Assembly: GCA_004431415.1 (NCBI GenBank)
Contig: QPMI01000644.1
Location: 1 to 64,000 of the forward strand
Length of the DNA stretch: 64,000 bases
Reading direction: 5' to 3'
DNA from: Cyanophora paradoxa
Lineage: Eukaryota > Glaucocystophyceae > Cyanophorales > Cyanophoraceae
How positions within the stretch are numbered: position 1 is the first letter of the stretch; every line of letters starts with the position of its first letter. The notes under the pieces are model-generated. The model searched no databases. It was not told where the DNA came from and saw nothing but the letters and a program-made list of their open reading frames with translations. Below are positions 41,104 to 53,204 of this stretch, piece after piece. A program made the position numbers and the translations under genes.

Positions 41104-43654
41104 ATGGACGCGCAGAAGGTGAAGAAGCCGAAGGTCAAGCTACCGCCCCCGAACTTCGATCCAAGCGTGCCCAACCTAGTGGAGTGCGCTTCGACCTTTC
41201 CGTATGCGCTTTGTACATGCAGCTGAGCTTCCCTTCAATGTACAGGTTTCCTCCTCTCGGACCCGACAGCGCGCCTCTACTTTCGCAAATATGGGAGCTT
41301 GTCGATCAGGATCAGCAGGCCAGCGTCGACATGGCGGCGCTAGCGGGAGAGATTGCTAATATTCGTGAAGCCGCCCGTAATCGCTCAGCGGAATTCGTGG
41401 CTCGGTGCCAGGACCTGGACAATTGGTATAAGAATATATGTGTGTACCGGCAGCGAGGTTCGTTCGCCCCTCTTCGAATGATTGCCTCGGAAAGCCTGCT
41501 AATAGCCGCTCCACACAGCTGGGCTTGTGTCGGATGCAAGCCAGGCGGCCTCCCCTGAACCCGTGTCACTTGCGTCGAGCCGCAGCAGACAGTGCGCCCC
41601 GGTTGCTTCAGTACTTGCGCAGCATGGTTCATAACTCAATTGCTGGTTCCACAGGGAATTCGATTTTCCGGCTCCGGGACAGGCAGTGCAGGACCGGAGA
41701 GCCCGTGGAGCACACACAAGCGGCGTGGTCCGCGTCTGCCCCGGTTGGCCTTCTCCCGCGCTACTAAGCCAGAATTTTACCTGCAGGGTGCTGATGTCGA
41801 AGGAGGGGAGTTTGCTTATGATGAGCACATGGCCGTCGCTGGTGAGGTTCTGCTTCCAACAGCCTTTTTCTTTTTTCTTACGTCCTCCCTCCAGCGCAAG
41901 AGGCTCAGCGGCCGAACAAGCTCAAGTTGAAGCTAGGAGCGCCCCAGCAGTTGCGGGGGGCGGCCGCCCAAGCAGTCGAAGCGAAGCAGAAGGCGCAACT
42001 GGCGAAGCAGCAGCAGCAGCAGCTGAAGAAGCGGAAGCGCAGGAAAGACGAAGACGGGTTCGCACACGCGCGTGCCCGGGTCGTGTTCCCGCTGATCGCT
42101 CCGCAGGGACGAGACGGGCGCGACGACCTCGGCCTCGGAGCACGAGGAGGAGAACGAGGAGGAGAAGGCCGCGCGGCTCGCTAGGGAATCGGCATCGCAT
42201 CCGTTCTGGGCGCAAATGAACCCCATCTTCAACCTGCTCCGGGAACAGGACCTCAACCTGCTGCAGTTCAAGGCGAGCCGCCCGCTCTTACCGGATCCTC
42301 GGCTTGCGCCTGACGCGCGCGCTCTCGCAGGAGTGGTCGGACCCGAACCCGGACGCCTACTCGCCGCTCCCGCCGCTGGGCAAGCACTACGTCGAGCAGT
42401 GGCGGGAAGAGGACGAGGCCTTCTACGGCGGGGTCGACCCGCTGCACCAGAAGGCCGCGCCGCCGCCGCCGGATCCGTTCGAGGTTCCCGTCCGCGGAGA
42501 GGCGCTCACGCAGCGGCTGCTCGCCGCCTTCGTCGAGGAGACATGCCCGTCGAAGGAGGACATGATCAAGGAGGAGGACGACGACATGGACTCGTGCGCT
42601 CTCTGATCTGATCCGATCCGATCCCCCGCGCCCCGCCGACCCCCCGCACAGCGTGCCCGAGACGACGATGAGCGGGATGGCGACGCCGGGTCACACCGAC
42701 GCGCTGATGCTGGACGAGAAGGAGGCGCTGTTCAGCCTGCAGAACTGCCCGGCGTGCAGCGCGGAGAAGATCACTGGCTCGTCCGAGTCGATCCTCTCGC
42801 TCGAGCAGAGGCTTCGGAGAGAGCTGATACAGCTCGGCCTTCTGGAGCAGGACGAGGAGGTGAGCCCGGGGCGGGGCCTGCGCTGCGCCGTGCGCGCCCG
42901 GGCCGTTCGCGCGCCGACGCCGGGGCGCAGATCACGGAGGCGACGCGCGAGGACGACGAGATATGCATCGAGATCCGGCGGACGCAGGAGGAGCTGCGGA
43001 AGCTCGTGTCGGACAACCAGCGGCGGTGCAGCGAGCTGCGGGCGTCGCTGCAGCAGCACCTGGAGACGGAGAAGAAGCTCGCCATGATCCGAAAGGCCGA
43101 CTCTGTATTCGACAAGGAGGTCCAGAAGCTTCTCCAGAAGGTCCGCTTGTCGCGCGCTGGCGCCCGCGCGTTCGCGGCCCGTGCCGACCCCCGCCGCAGC
43201 AGAGCAACCAGACAAAGAAGAAGGGGGACGGGGACGAGGCGAAGGGCGCGGCCAAGGGCGCGAGCGCCAGCGCCGAGGCGGCGAAGAAGCGGACGATCGA
43301 GGCGGTCCGCAAGGTCCTGGACGACTACGACAAGGCTATGGCACCGTTCTTGCCGGCCACCGGCCTCCGCCCCGCCGTCTACGTCCAGCTCACCTTCACG
43401 GGGCCCGGCGGCCGCTCCGCCGCCGGCAAGGCCCTCGCCGAGGCGTCCGAGGCCGCGGACCGCGAGGCGGAGGCGGCCGCCGCCGCCTCCGCCTCCGCCG
43501 CCGCCGCCGCCGTCGTCCCGGGCCCCCGGAGGCCGCCGCCGCCGCCGCCCCGGACGCCTCGGACGCCCAGGTCGTGCCCGGCTCGTCCGCCCCGGCCTCT
43601 GGCCCCGCCGACGGCGCCGCCCCCGAGGCGGTCCCCGTCGCCGCCGCCTCCTAG
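41104..43654 (+). CDS. TADA3: Transcriptional adapter ADA3/Ngg1
   Basis: Subunit of the SAGA-type histone acetyltransferase module, bridging ADA2 and GCN5 in the nucleus. The start is ATG 41104 (MDAQKVKKPKVKLPPPNFDP). A helical N-terminal exon follows (LLSQIWELVDQDQQASVDMA). Next is a Lys/Gln-rich segment (41990-42060) and an acidic segment with HPFWAQMNPIFNLLREQDLN (42190-42270). The Ada3 family signature is clear: LTQRLLAAFVEE (42505-42545), then LEQRLRRELIQLGLLEQDEE (42800-42860), then DDEICIEIRRTQEELRKLVS (42955-43015) with a coiled coil, like TADA3 'TQRLVSALIEEN ... EDDEVLAELRKRQAELK'. The C-terminus is Ala/Glu rich. Near 43515 the coding signal changes frame at a C-rich run, so the last about 45 residues (ending at TAG 43652-43654) need either a tiny intron or a base correction. 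Middle exon limits are approximate. Confidence 0.85.
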
Positions 43655-44080
43655 ACACGCCCCGGACCCATCCACCGGTTGCCAGCGCGCACCAGCGAGC
43701 GGGCGCCTTTTTTCTCTGTCCGCGCGCAGAGCGCTACGCCCCGTCCCTCCTGGCTGTTATTGTCCGTGATTGCTCCTGGTTGTTATGTTCCTTCCCTTTT
43801 GCGTGCCCCTTGTGTGTGTGACTAGTTGGCCGTCCAGTGGCCGTCAGTTTAGTTTCAAGGTAGTCGGCAGTCTTCGTTTTCAATATTAGCGAGATCCCGT
43901 ACCCCGCAGTATCCATACAATCTCGTCCATTCTTCAGTACCTTCACAATCTCTTCCCTTCATTCTTGAGTCGGACAGTGCTATTGTTTCTGCCTGCATTC
44001 CCCTCTACTTGATTCCTCTCAGCTGATCCGTATGATAGGCGAAGTTCAGCAGGAGTGTTTTTTTGAGCGTAATCGAAAGC
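43655..44080. other. Convergent 3' region between ADA3 and a minus-strand gene
   Basis: About 430 bases of near-average composition, T-rich in part (43740-44070), contain probable 3' untranslated sequence of both convergent genes. I see no coding sequence. Confidence 0.5.
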
Positions 44081-44088
44081 TCTAATAT

Positions 44089-45671
44089 ATTAATCGTGCC
44101 AACCAACGCCAGCGGAGGGGTTGCCGTTCAAGGGCGAGCTCGAGGGCGTAGCGGCGGGCGCACCCGAGGGGCCCGGTACGGCCTCGTGATCAGGCTCCGG
44201 AGGCTCGCGATCGGGGGCACGGGGTGGAGGCGAGGGGTCGGCCGGCGCCGCGGCAGCAGCAGCGACAGTGTCCGGATCCGCAGCTGTGGCGGGCTGCGCG
44301 TGCGGGCCGCGGAGGTCGATGAGGGCGAAGCGCGGCGGCTCCTCCGCGCTGCGCTGCACGAGGAACAAATCCTCGAGGAACTGGCCCAGGCCCGAACCAG
44401 TCAGCTGCCGCGCGGCCGCAGGCGGCGGCGATCCGGTTGGGCTGAAGGCACCTCGACGTTCTCGGCTTGGTCCCGCCCCAGGGCGAGCCACGGGTCCTGC
44501 GGCCTGTTCACCAGGACGGTCACCAGGTCCTGCTCGCGACAGCGCGGCGGGCCCGCGCCGGCCTCAGCGAGCCGTTCGGGGGAGCTGCTGAGGCGGGGAG
44601 ACCCCTTCGGACGCACCTCGATGAGCTCGATCATTTTCTGGGATCGCGCGGGCCGGCCCTGGTTCGATTCGAAATTCAAGGATCAGCTCGAGAACGGCGC
44701 CGGCGCACAAGGAGCTCTGCCGCGCACCTTGAAGAGGTGGTTGTGAATGAAGCCGTGCAGGTCGTCGGCGAGGCCTATTCGGAGCGCCTCGATGGCTTCA
44801 GCCTTCGCTGCTTCGGCAGCATTTCGCCTGCAAGAGCACGAATTGTTTTCGGTGCCCGTCGAGCTATAGAGCGGGTCGACGGGGTGGGGAGCAGAGCGAA
44901 CCTTTGAATCTCAGCTGGAATGCGATCTCTCAGGGCAGCCGTACGTTCCCGCATGCCTTCGATGATGGCTTGGCGCTCTTGTTGGAGCGCTTCTTCCCTG
45001 CGCGAGGTTAAAAAGGCGGACAAGGGCGGCCGCGTATGCGCACGCAGCAAGGTCCTCTCGCAGCTCCGCAATCTCCGTCTCGATCGTCTCGCGCGCATCT
45101 TGCAGAGTCCGCACGGACGTCTCCAGCTCCCCGATCAGGCGCTCGGCCGCTTCCCGCTCCGACAGGGCGAGCGCTGTGCACGGGCGTTAGTTAGGTACGT
45201 TCTTCGAATAGCCGCGCACAGGGCCGCACGGGCAGTTGTGTCGGTCGCTGCCGCCTCAGCAGACCGCCGCTTGATGACGCGCTCGCGGATCGCGCATGCC
45301 ACGGGCTGCGCCACGTCAGCAGCGCGTGAGATTAGATGAGCGCATACTCACCAGACTGACTTCTTCCGAGCTCGTCGCCCCAGGGACGAAGGACTGAAAG
45401 CGCGCCAAAAGCGCCCGATGCTCGTGCAGCGCCTGCGACCGGTCAGTGGCGAGCAGGGCGGACATCGAACACTGCGTACACGATGCAGAGGTTCGTCCGC
45501 ATCCTGCCATCCGCGCAGCAGCCCCTCGACCGCCGCGGCGATGCGCACGGCGTCGACCTCGTCGCCGTCCAAGTCAGCGGGGACAAGGCCCTCCCCGAGG
45601 ATCAGGCGCATGATTTCCTTTGCATCGCTGGCGGCATCTGCAGCCGGCGCCGGCGCCGCCGACCCCAGCTC
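44089..45671 (-). CDS. Unidentified coiled-coil protein
   Basis: Read on the minus strand from MELGSAAPAPAADAASDAKE (ATG at 45669-45671). An N-terminal helical part (KEIMRLILGEGLVPADLDGD) is followed by coiled-coil exons: ALHEHRALLARFQSFVPG (45360-45430), SEREAAERLIGELETSVRTL (45080-45175), EEALQQERQAIIEGMRERTA (44920-45000) and EAIEALRIGLADDLHGFIHN (44735-44820). A C-terminal region reads KMIELIEVRPKGSPRLSSSP, then LGQFLEDLFLVQRSAEEPPR, ending in an Ala/Pro-rich tail. The C-terminal frame runs to the TAA at 44089-44091. I do not recognise the family. Location (convergent with ADA3, same strand as ABCE1) gives no functional clue. Exon limits are approximate. Confidence 0.55.
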
Positions 45672-46045
45672 CATCGCGCACGGCCGCACTCAGTGACTTA
45701 TACCCCGTCGACTAGCTGCGGGCGCCGCAGCTCAGCGGCTGCAGCGCACGGGCAGGAGTCTCGGAGAGACGTCGACGAGCTTCAAGTGTGGTAGCTTTCT
45801 CGTCAGTGTGGCAGCTGCAGGGCGCATGCGCGCGCACACAAGACCACGAACGGCCTGCACTTCGGCAGACTTCTCTGTGATCGCTTCTGAAAGATGAATC
45901 AAACGGCTACGATAGGGCTGACGGCAACGGGGGGGAGAGCTCCGGGGCGGATCGGGGGCCCAGGTGGGGCCGGGGCGAGTTTAAAGGGGGTCGGGAGAGA
46001 GGGATGGCCGGGGGTGGGCCGGGGCGGGGCGCGGGCCGGAGAGGC

Positions 46046-47502
46046 TTAGAGGTCCTTGTCCGACGTGTCGATGTAGAAGTAAGTGCCTGCCGACTTCTGC
46101 TCCTTATCCTTCACCGAGTCCATCTGGAGGGGAAACAGTCAGTCAGACAGGACAGCGCGGCAGGAAACAGACAAACAGGAAACAACAACAGGGCGCGCCT
46201 TGTTGATGCGCGGGCGGTAGTTGGTGGGGTCTCGCCGGAACGTAATCTCCAGCATCTTCAGGAATGTGTTCATGCCCGTGATAAGCATCTGGGGCCTGCG
46301 GGGCGGAAGGCTCGGCTCGGCGCTCAGCCAGCGGGGTGAGGCGGGGCCGGGTTCAGGACGTACGCGTTGGCTATGCAGTGGATCGCGGGCTCTCCGTCGT
46401 AGACGATGACGCGGTCGGCCAGGTACTGCGAACGAAGTTGAGAAAGCGCACACAAAAAGGAATGGAAAGGAAGAAAGGAGAGGGCGGGTCGCACGGTGGC
46501 CATGATGAAGTCGTGCTCAACGACGAACGCCGTCTTCTTGGCGTGCAGGATGAAGCGCTTGATCACCTTCGAGGCGGTAGATAGATAGATAGATCCGGTC
46601 AAGGCTCGAGAGATAGCGCAGGAGAGCGCTAAGCATTCATTCATCCTCTTCCGACCCGTCCGAGTGCCCCGTTCCCACCCCCCTCTCACCTTGGAGGCGA
46701 TGATGCGCTGCTCCGAGTCGAGGTAGGCGGAGGGCTCGTCGATGAGGTAGATGTCGGCGGGCTGGCCCAGCGCCAGCGTGATGGCCACGCGCTGCAGCTC
46801 GCCTCCCGAGAGGTTCTTGACCTCCTGGTCGATGATCGACTCGAGGTTCAGGGGCTTCATCACGTCGGAGATGAACTGCGGGTGCATGTACGACTCGCGG
46901 ATCTTCTTGTGCAGCAGCTGCCGCACGGAGCCCTGCCGAAACGACTCAGAAGAGAAGGAGAAGAAGAGGGAAAGAGAAAGGGCCGCGCCTCGAACTTGGG
47001 GGCGATCTTCTGCGGCTTGTAGGAGACGCAGAGCTCGGGGACTTGCGCGTCCGAGTCGCTCTTCAGAAGGCCGGCGAGCATACGGATGAACGTCGTCTTG
47101 CCGCACCCGTTCTGCAGGAGCGCGCTTAGTTTAACTTAATGAGAAAGCTGTTAGAGAAAATGCCAATTATGCTTAGAGAAAAGTGCGGTCTGCAAGAGAA
47201 GCTGTTAACAGCTGCGCTTAGTTTAGCTTAGCTTAGCTTAGCTTAGCTTGGTTAGCTTAGCTTGGCTTGGCTTGGACTAAGCTGTTAAGAGAAAACGCCA
47301 ATTAAGCTTCAGGGTTGATTTGATTTGATTAGAGAGCATGCGCGTTCAGAGTTTGGATGCGGGGCCGGGGCCGGGCCCCGTTGGAGGACCGGACCGCACC
47401 TGGCCGAGGAGCACGAGGATTTCAGAGTCGGTGAACTCGCCCGCCTTGATGTCGAGCTGGAAATCGCCTACCCCGCCCGGTCTTCTCAGCGGATTCGGAG
47501 GA

Positions 47503-47539
<37 letters not shown>

Positions 47540-49317
47540 ACCCATCTTCTTCGTCATGTCGGGGTACTTGTAGCGGGCGAACTTCTTGATCTCCTCCTCG
47601 TCCTGCTCCACCTCAGCCACCTGCGCCGGCCGGCCCACGTAAGGAATGAACGAGAGAAAGGAAAGGGAGAGGGCGGGGCTGGAAAGGGGCGGGGCGGGCC
47701 TTGAACGAGAGCGCGACCTCGCGGAAGCGAAGGTTCTCAGTGGGCACGAAGCCGGCGAGGAAGATGTTGATGCCTGCCGGCGGGGGGGGGGGGTAAGGGA
47801 TTGATGCATGGAAGCGGGGGGGGAGGAGGAGAGAGGAAGGGCGCGCCCTCGCGGACGGAGAAGGGCATGGTGACGACGCCGTAGGCGCCCGGGACGCCGT
47901 AGAGGACGCAGATGAAGTCCGAGAGGTAGTCCAGCACGGCCAAATCGTGCTCGACGACAATGACGTACGAGGTCGGCGTCGGGAGCGTGCGGACGACGCG
48001 CGCCGCGATGATGCGCTGCCGGATGTCGAGGTACGACGAGGGCTCGTCGAACATATAGCTGGGCGGGCGCGGCGGTCCGTTGGCTGGCGGGCGGGCGGGC
48101 GGCGCGCGGAAAAGGAGGGAAAAGGAGGAGGCTTACACGTCGGCCTGCTGGATGTAGCACACGGCGATGGCGAAGCGCTGCAGCTCGCCTCCGGAGAGAT
48201 CCTCCACGTTGCGCTCGAGCACCTTCTGCAGCTCTGCGGGCCGCGCCGCTCAGGGGCAAGCGGGCGGGTGGGCGGGCGCGCGCGCGCGCCGGGCGGCGCA
48301 CCGAGCTCCTTGATGATCCAATCGGCGACCTTGCGCTCGTCCTTGGACGCGAGAATCTCGCCGACCTTGCCCTTCACGGCCTTCGGGATGTTGTCGACGT
48401 ACTGAGGCTTAATGAGCGCCTGCGGGCGGCGAGCGGGCGGCCGGTCGACGTCAGCCGGAACGAACGCGGCTGCGCGAAACGCGGGCGAAACGAGTGCGCG
48501 AGAGAATGCTCGCCTTCAGGTTGTCCTCCAGAATCTTCGTGAAGTAGTTCTGGAGCTCCGACCCGCGGAAGTAGGCAAGGATCTCCTGCCAGTCGGGCGG
48601 GTTCTGCGGCGCCACCCCGCCGCGTGAGCCCGGCGGACAGCGTGGCAAGCGCGGGGCAGCGCAGCACCTCGAAGCGCCCGAGGTTCGGCTTCTGCTTCCC
48701 GGCCAGCACCTTGAGCGCGGTCGACTTGCCGATACCGTTCGTCCCGACCAGCCCGAGGACCTGCCCCGGACGCGGCACGGGCAGCCTGCGCGACGCACAG
48801 GTTAGCTAGCGCGCAAGGGCGACCGCGGGGCATGCGGGGGACGCGCGAGCGGCCTGGCGACCGCCGCACCTGTGAAGCTTGAAAGAGTTCGGCCCGTAGC
48901 GGTGCGTGGTCTCGCGCTCAAGGTTCTTAGGCAGGTTGATGATGGCGATAGCCTCGAACGGGCATTTCTGGCGGCGCGCGCGGCGAGCGCAGGTCGGCGA
49001 ATGGGGGCGCTAATCGCGCCGGCAGGGCTCAGGCGCGCCGCCGAGCGCACCTTAACGCAGATACCGCAACCGATGCAGAGCTCCTCCGAGATCCACGCGA
49101 TAGAGGAGGTGGGCGCCACCTCGATGCAGAGTTTGCCTGCCGCCGGCGATCGGCGCGCGCGGCACGGGCGGCGGCGCGGCGCTTGCGCACCCATGCGAAC
49201 GACGGGGCATGACTTCTTGCACTCCTGCCGGCACTTCTTCGGCTTGCATTTGTCGGAGTTGACGATAGCGATACGAGTCAGCTTCTCCGTGTCATCGTCC
49301 TTCTTGCGACCCGACAT
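46046..49317 (-). CDS. ABCE1: ABCE1/Rli1 ribosome-recycling ATPase
   Basis: Iron-sulfur ABC protein that splits ribosomes after termination; cytosolic and essential in other eukaryotes. 17 exons, 613 codons, in frame throughout: 49191-49317, 49051-49136, 48870-48967, 48668-48785, 48514-48603, 48302-48419, 48137-48233, 47847-48058, 47700-47773, 47542-47620, 47400-47467, 46989-47111, 46690-46932, 46495-46566, 46364-46425, 46199-46295 and 46046-46123. N-terminal Fe-S cluster cysteines are seen in [19 protein letters not shown] and [15 protein letters not shown]. Nucleotide-binding domain 1 has Walker [13 protein letters not shown], signature [11 protein letters not shown] and Walker [13 protein letters not shown]. 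Domain 2 has [23 protein letters not shown] and [12 protein letters not shown]. Length matches the family (about 600). Five of 16 introns need GC donors (after exons 5, 8, 9, 12 and 16). Intron 11 carries a TTAGC tandem repeat. Confidence 0.98.
47205..47285 (-). repeat. TTAGC tandem repeat in an ABCE1 intron
   Basis: A run of GCTTAGTTTAGCTTAGCTTA-type units (about 12 copies of TTAGC or TTGGC) lies in the ABCE1 intron between 47112 and 47399. Comparable short simple repeats near acceptors occur in other genes as CTGAT or CTTAG units. Confidence 0.9.
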
Positions 49318-50084
49318 TGTGAATCCCGCAGCGCCTCGTGAACTGCCGACACCGGCCCAGATCGACGGGCCGAGAACGTGTACCCGGGTGCGAGATCAAA
49401 TGTGCCAACTTGGCCAGCCGCTGAGCGCGCTGCAGCTGCGTTGCAATGTAGGTACTTAACGCGCTCACAAAGCTCATAACACCCCAAATGCCGGCAAATT
49501 CAGGCTGCTGCTGCGTCGACGTCAGCACGTACGCGTCAGCACTAGTAGTAGTACTGCCAGGCTGCGGCACCACGCGTACGGCTCCCGGGAGTACTAGTCC
49601 GCACGGCGGACAACTCATGAGAACGGATCCAGCTTAAAAGCTTGGCCAATGCGATCATCGGATTGCGGGCTCGTCATGCCTCACTAATCATGGTCAAGGG
49701 CCAAGATCTGCATGCGCGCTCGGGGGCAGAACGGCGGCCGGGAGCTTCGCAGGCACCGCATGCTAACACTCGAATTCGAACGCTATATTTTCCTACATAG
49801 GCGCAACGTAATCTAGATCTACATCTATCTTGAAAAGAAGGGACATAAAGCCACCGGCGGTGGCGAGCTGCCTTGCAAAATAGTTATACGAATCTCTACA
49901 GAGAAAGGGCCAGGCCAGAGGGGCTGCTGGCAAAAAGAGGGAAAATCGAGAGAGTATCCTACAACATGCGCGGGTGGTCGCCGGAGCTCGCGCTACGGCC
50001 AACCTGCCCGAGCCGCGCCAGAACTATACTTTACGTATCCTGTCCTGGACCTATACATAAGCGGCTGCTCGCCTCAGCTTCCGT
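49318..50084. other. Intergenic, nothing coding
   Basis: This stretch between ABCE1 and the small minus-strand gene has near-balanced composition from 49430 to 50080 and no frame with coding character. It should contain the ABCE1 promoter (near 49318-49500) and the 3' end of the small gene. Confidence 0.5.
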
Positions 50085-50897
50085 TTACCAGAGGCCCTCG
50101 TTCGCGGTGTTGTAGTCCTGCAAAGAGGTCGCGCGCGTCAGACCGAGCGCAGCGAAAGAGCAGGCGACCCAAAGCAGCTAGATATAAAGGACCCAAGCTA
50201 AGATCTAGAACAAGAGGCTCACCTTGTCCTCGCCCTCATCGTCGACGTGGGCCCAGTCGGTGCGGGTCTGGCGCGAGGTCTGGGGCGTCCGGGGCAGGCG
50301 CTCCGGCGGGATGTTGTCGGTGCGGCTCAGGCCCTCCTCCTGGGCGCCCATGCCTGCAGGAAGCGCGGCGGGATCAGCGGTCAAGTTAGCGGGATCCTGG
50401 CGCGAAGCGCACCCCAGTCGGTGCGGTCGTCGAACGAGGTGCCGGTCGTGGGGCAGTTGTCAAGGGGCCCGGGCGTCTTGGACGACGGGAGCTCGGCCGC
50501 GACGAAGACACGAGTGGCCGTCATCTGCGAGGACGTGGACGTCAGCCTCTACCAATGTCGAAGATCGTCGCAATCGGGAGCTCCGCGCAAGCGTCCCACA
50601 CGTCATTGGCGTCATTTCCAACTAAACAACCCCAGAATACCTAGTGACGCCGCAGGGAAGGCCGGGCGGCGGCGCACCGGCTTGGGGGCGACGAAAGTGA
50701 TCTTGGCCGTCGCCAGATCCTGCGGTCAAATCCTGAGCCGGAGAACATGCAAATGTGCGAGTACGTGCGGTTGTAAAGCAAACGGCGGCGGCCGATCGCC
50801 GCACCTTCTTGATCTGGACCGACCGCTTGGCGAGCACGGGCTGCGGGGCCGCGAAAGCCGCCCGGGGCACGACGAGCACGGGAGCAACGAAGGCCAT
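50085..50897 (-). CDS. Small protein with AFVAP-type leader, possibly plastid-targeted
   Basis: Five exons, about 136 residues: 50805-50897, 50678-50719, 50413-50524, 50223-50353 and 50085-50117. The N-terminus MAFVAPVLVVPRAAFAAPQP is hydrophobic with two AF-x-AP-like motifs, reminiscent of the signal/transit-peptide junction of plastid proteins in algae with secondary plastids. Basic residues follow (KRSVQIKK), then ITFVAPKP. The mature part is hydrophilic and contains two similar segments ending in R-T-D-W (SFDDRTDWG and SRQTRTDWAHVDDEGED), finishing in DYNTANEGLW. I do not recognise the protein. Plastid targeting is inference; the leader could also be a secretory signal. Confidence 0.6.
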
Positions 50898-51073
50898 CGT
50901 GGGGAAGCTTGCTTTTTTTGGCGGCGGGAGAGAAGAGTGAACGATGGCGTAAGAAGGCGGACGTCAACCTGACTTCAGGACTGTGTACCCACTCGCCTCG
51001 CCTTGGGTACAGCCTCCGGCTAGTTGAAACTCGGCCCGTCGACGTCGTTCTCCGCCCCGCCAGCGCCGCCAGG
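50898..51073. promoter_or_regulatory. Short shared upstream region of two divergent genes
   Basis: About 176 bases separate the start of the small minus-strand gene from the putative start of the LamG gene. The second start is not certain, so the true gap may differ. Shared promoter function is inferred from position. Confidence 0.35.
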
Positions 51074-53051
51074 ATGACGAGCAGCTCAAGGAGCGCACCT
51101 GACGCGCGCGCGTGCCCTACGGGCACGCGGGAGCGGCCGATCGCACGCACGCTTGGCAGCAGCCCTCCCTCGATTCTCCGCGCGCGCACAGCGCGTAGGA
51201 ACGATGCTGCGGCACTTTTTACGTCGCTCGGCGTCGCCTTTATCGCGCTCCTCGTGTGTCCCCGCCTTTTCGTCGCGGCAAACAGCGAGCGCCGGGCCGC
51301 GCGCTAAGTCATCGTCGGCAGCGTCCTTTGGCAGCGTGTCCCTCTGATACCCCCATGCGCAGGCGCTCGCGGCGGTCGCCAGCGCCGGGCCTACCACGCC
51401 TCGAACGGACCTTGAGCTCGAGCTCCTCTTCGACAGCCGCTCACTTGCCGACACCAGCGGCAAGGGCAACAATGGTGCAACCCAATTACCGCTAGAACGA
51501 CAACGCTCTGATCGCGGTTGCAGGGAACATCGTGGGACAAGTCAATGTCGTTCGCCATGGACCCGGCTACGCGCTCGCGCTCAACGGCGCGGGGTATGTT
51601 GAGATCGATAGCACGGCAGCGCTGAGCGTGGGCACGGACGACTATACGCTCGTGCGCGGTTCCCCTTCTTAGTCGCAATCAGTTTCGAATTCTCTGCTGA
51701 GGCATTCGAATTCGCAGTATGCCTGGGTGAACGCGAATCCGAGCAACCGTGGCCGGATCCTCTCCAAGGGGAGCTTCTTCTGCAGCACCGGGTACATGGT
51801 GCGCGTTCCCGCCCGCTGCCGATCCGCCGCGCGCGAGCGCCGCCGACTGACGCGCGATTCAAGCTTCGGCTCTCCGAAGCGGGCAGGCCGTACACGGAGG
51901 CGGGGTCGGGCGGGACGTGCCTCATCACACTCACCGGCAACGACGAGGTGGCAGACAACACGTGGTTCGCGCCTCGATGCGCCGCGCCGCGTCGCCTCGA
52001 AAATCCCATTCGGAAATTTGGCGCGCACACAGGCATTCCGTCGCGGTGGTCGGGCGGCGCGGCTCGGGTGTCGACATATACGTCGACGGGCTCCGCAGCA
52101 GCACGCAGGCGGCGGGTGGGGCGTGGCGCACCGCCTCGCTCGCGAACCAGCAGCTGGGGCTGCGCGTCGGGGCGAACAACCAGGGCGGGGAGAGATTCGT
52201 GGGCCTGATCGACGCCGTGCGCATCTACAGCCGTCAGCTCAGCGACGCCGAGCTCCTCGCCCTCCACCGCGCCGACGCCGTGCGTCCCCGTGCGAACGAA
52301 GCGCGCAGCGGCCGGCGCGCGCGCGCGCCCGACCGCCCCGAGCAGGACTCGTTCCGCCCACCGGCCCTTGCGCCCCCGACGCCAACGCCGTCGCCGACGC
52401 CGACGCCGACCCCGCTGAGTTCGTACCCCGCCCGACCGCCGCGCCGCCTTCGCCTCGCTCGCGTGACCCCGACCGCGACCGCGCGCAGCGTGCTCGAGCC
52501 TGACGAGCTGCGCGGCGTGCGTGAGCGCCGGCTGCAGCGGCTGGTGCGTCGCCACGAACTCGTGCGGGGCGGCCGACGCCTGCCCGAACCCCGCGGCGAC
52601 CGGCATCCAGTGCGCCAACAAGGCTGCCTCGGAGTGCCCGGCCTCCCCGGACCTCGGCGTGTACCCCGCCCAGTGCCAGCGCGGCAGCGCCGGGCCCTGC
52701 CGTGTACGTCCGCCCGCCCGCCCGCCCGCTCGCTTGCTTCGCTCCGGTATGCTGTGGGGCGCCCTGAATCTCCGGCGCAGGGCCAGTACCCCGACGCTCA
52801 GAGCCGCTACCCCAACGCGGCGGGCAGCTACCCCGACTCGAAGGGTACCTCTCCTTGAGCTTCCGCCGCCCCCTTTCAAGTTCTGAGGCGGGCGCAGGTT
52901 GCTACCCCGACGCCCAGGGGCGCTACGTCGGTCCGTTAAAATGAAGCCGATCGCTCCTCTCCGCTGATTCGAATTCGATTCCCGTCCCGCAGACGCGTGC
53001 AACCGGTACCCCAACGCGCAGGGCATGTACCCGTCCGGCTCGTGCCCGTAA
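51074..53051 (+). CDS. LamG/PSI-domain surface or secreted protein
   Basis: Probable start ATG 51074 (MTSSSRSAPDARACPTGTRE), followed by one hydrophobic anchor SLGVAFIALLVCPRLFVAAN (51220-51285). Exons then encode a concanavalin A-like LamG_3 jellyroll: LELELLFDSRSLADTSGKGN, GYALALNGAGYVEIDSTAAL, WVNANPSNRGRILSKG, SVAVVGRRGSGVDIYVDGLR and FVGLIDAVRIYSRQLSDAEL. The last two are the diagnostic 'W.hvA...dG....YvDG' and 'G.iDevriYnraLs..Ei' motifs. A cysteine-rich PSI-like segment follows (SCAACVSAGCSGWCVATNSC, 52500-52565). The tail has repeats of Y-P-[DN]-A-Q-G (52785-53040) and ends SGSCP at TAA 53049-53051. LamG folds commonly bind glycans. One transmembrane anchor with the rest outside is the likely topology. 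The first exon is the least certain. Confidence 0.75.
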
Positions 53052-53204
53052 ACGAACGGGGCGCGCGCGGGGGCGTAAACGGGACTTCGAATGTTTCCTG
53101 TCATCTCAAGCTTTAATCAAGCACTGCCGAGGACTCCCGGCCCTCCCGTGTAAATATAGGCCGTCGCATCATTCAAGAGCGAAGCGTGTGTCGAGCACGC
53201 GCGC

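Noticed and set aside
42754-43821. 355-codon frame covering the ADA3 region
   Set aside because: It reads the ADA3 exons partly out of frame. The Ada3 signature residues require the shorter spliced frames.
44063-44746. 227-codon plus-strand frame at 44.1-44.7 kb
   Set aside because: It is antisense to the C-terminal exons of the minus-strand coiled-coil gene and changes composition at their edges; it is a shadow frame.
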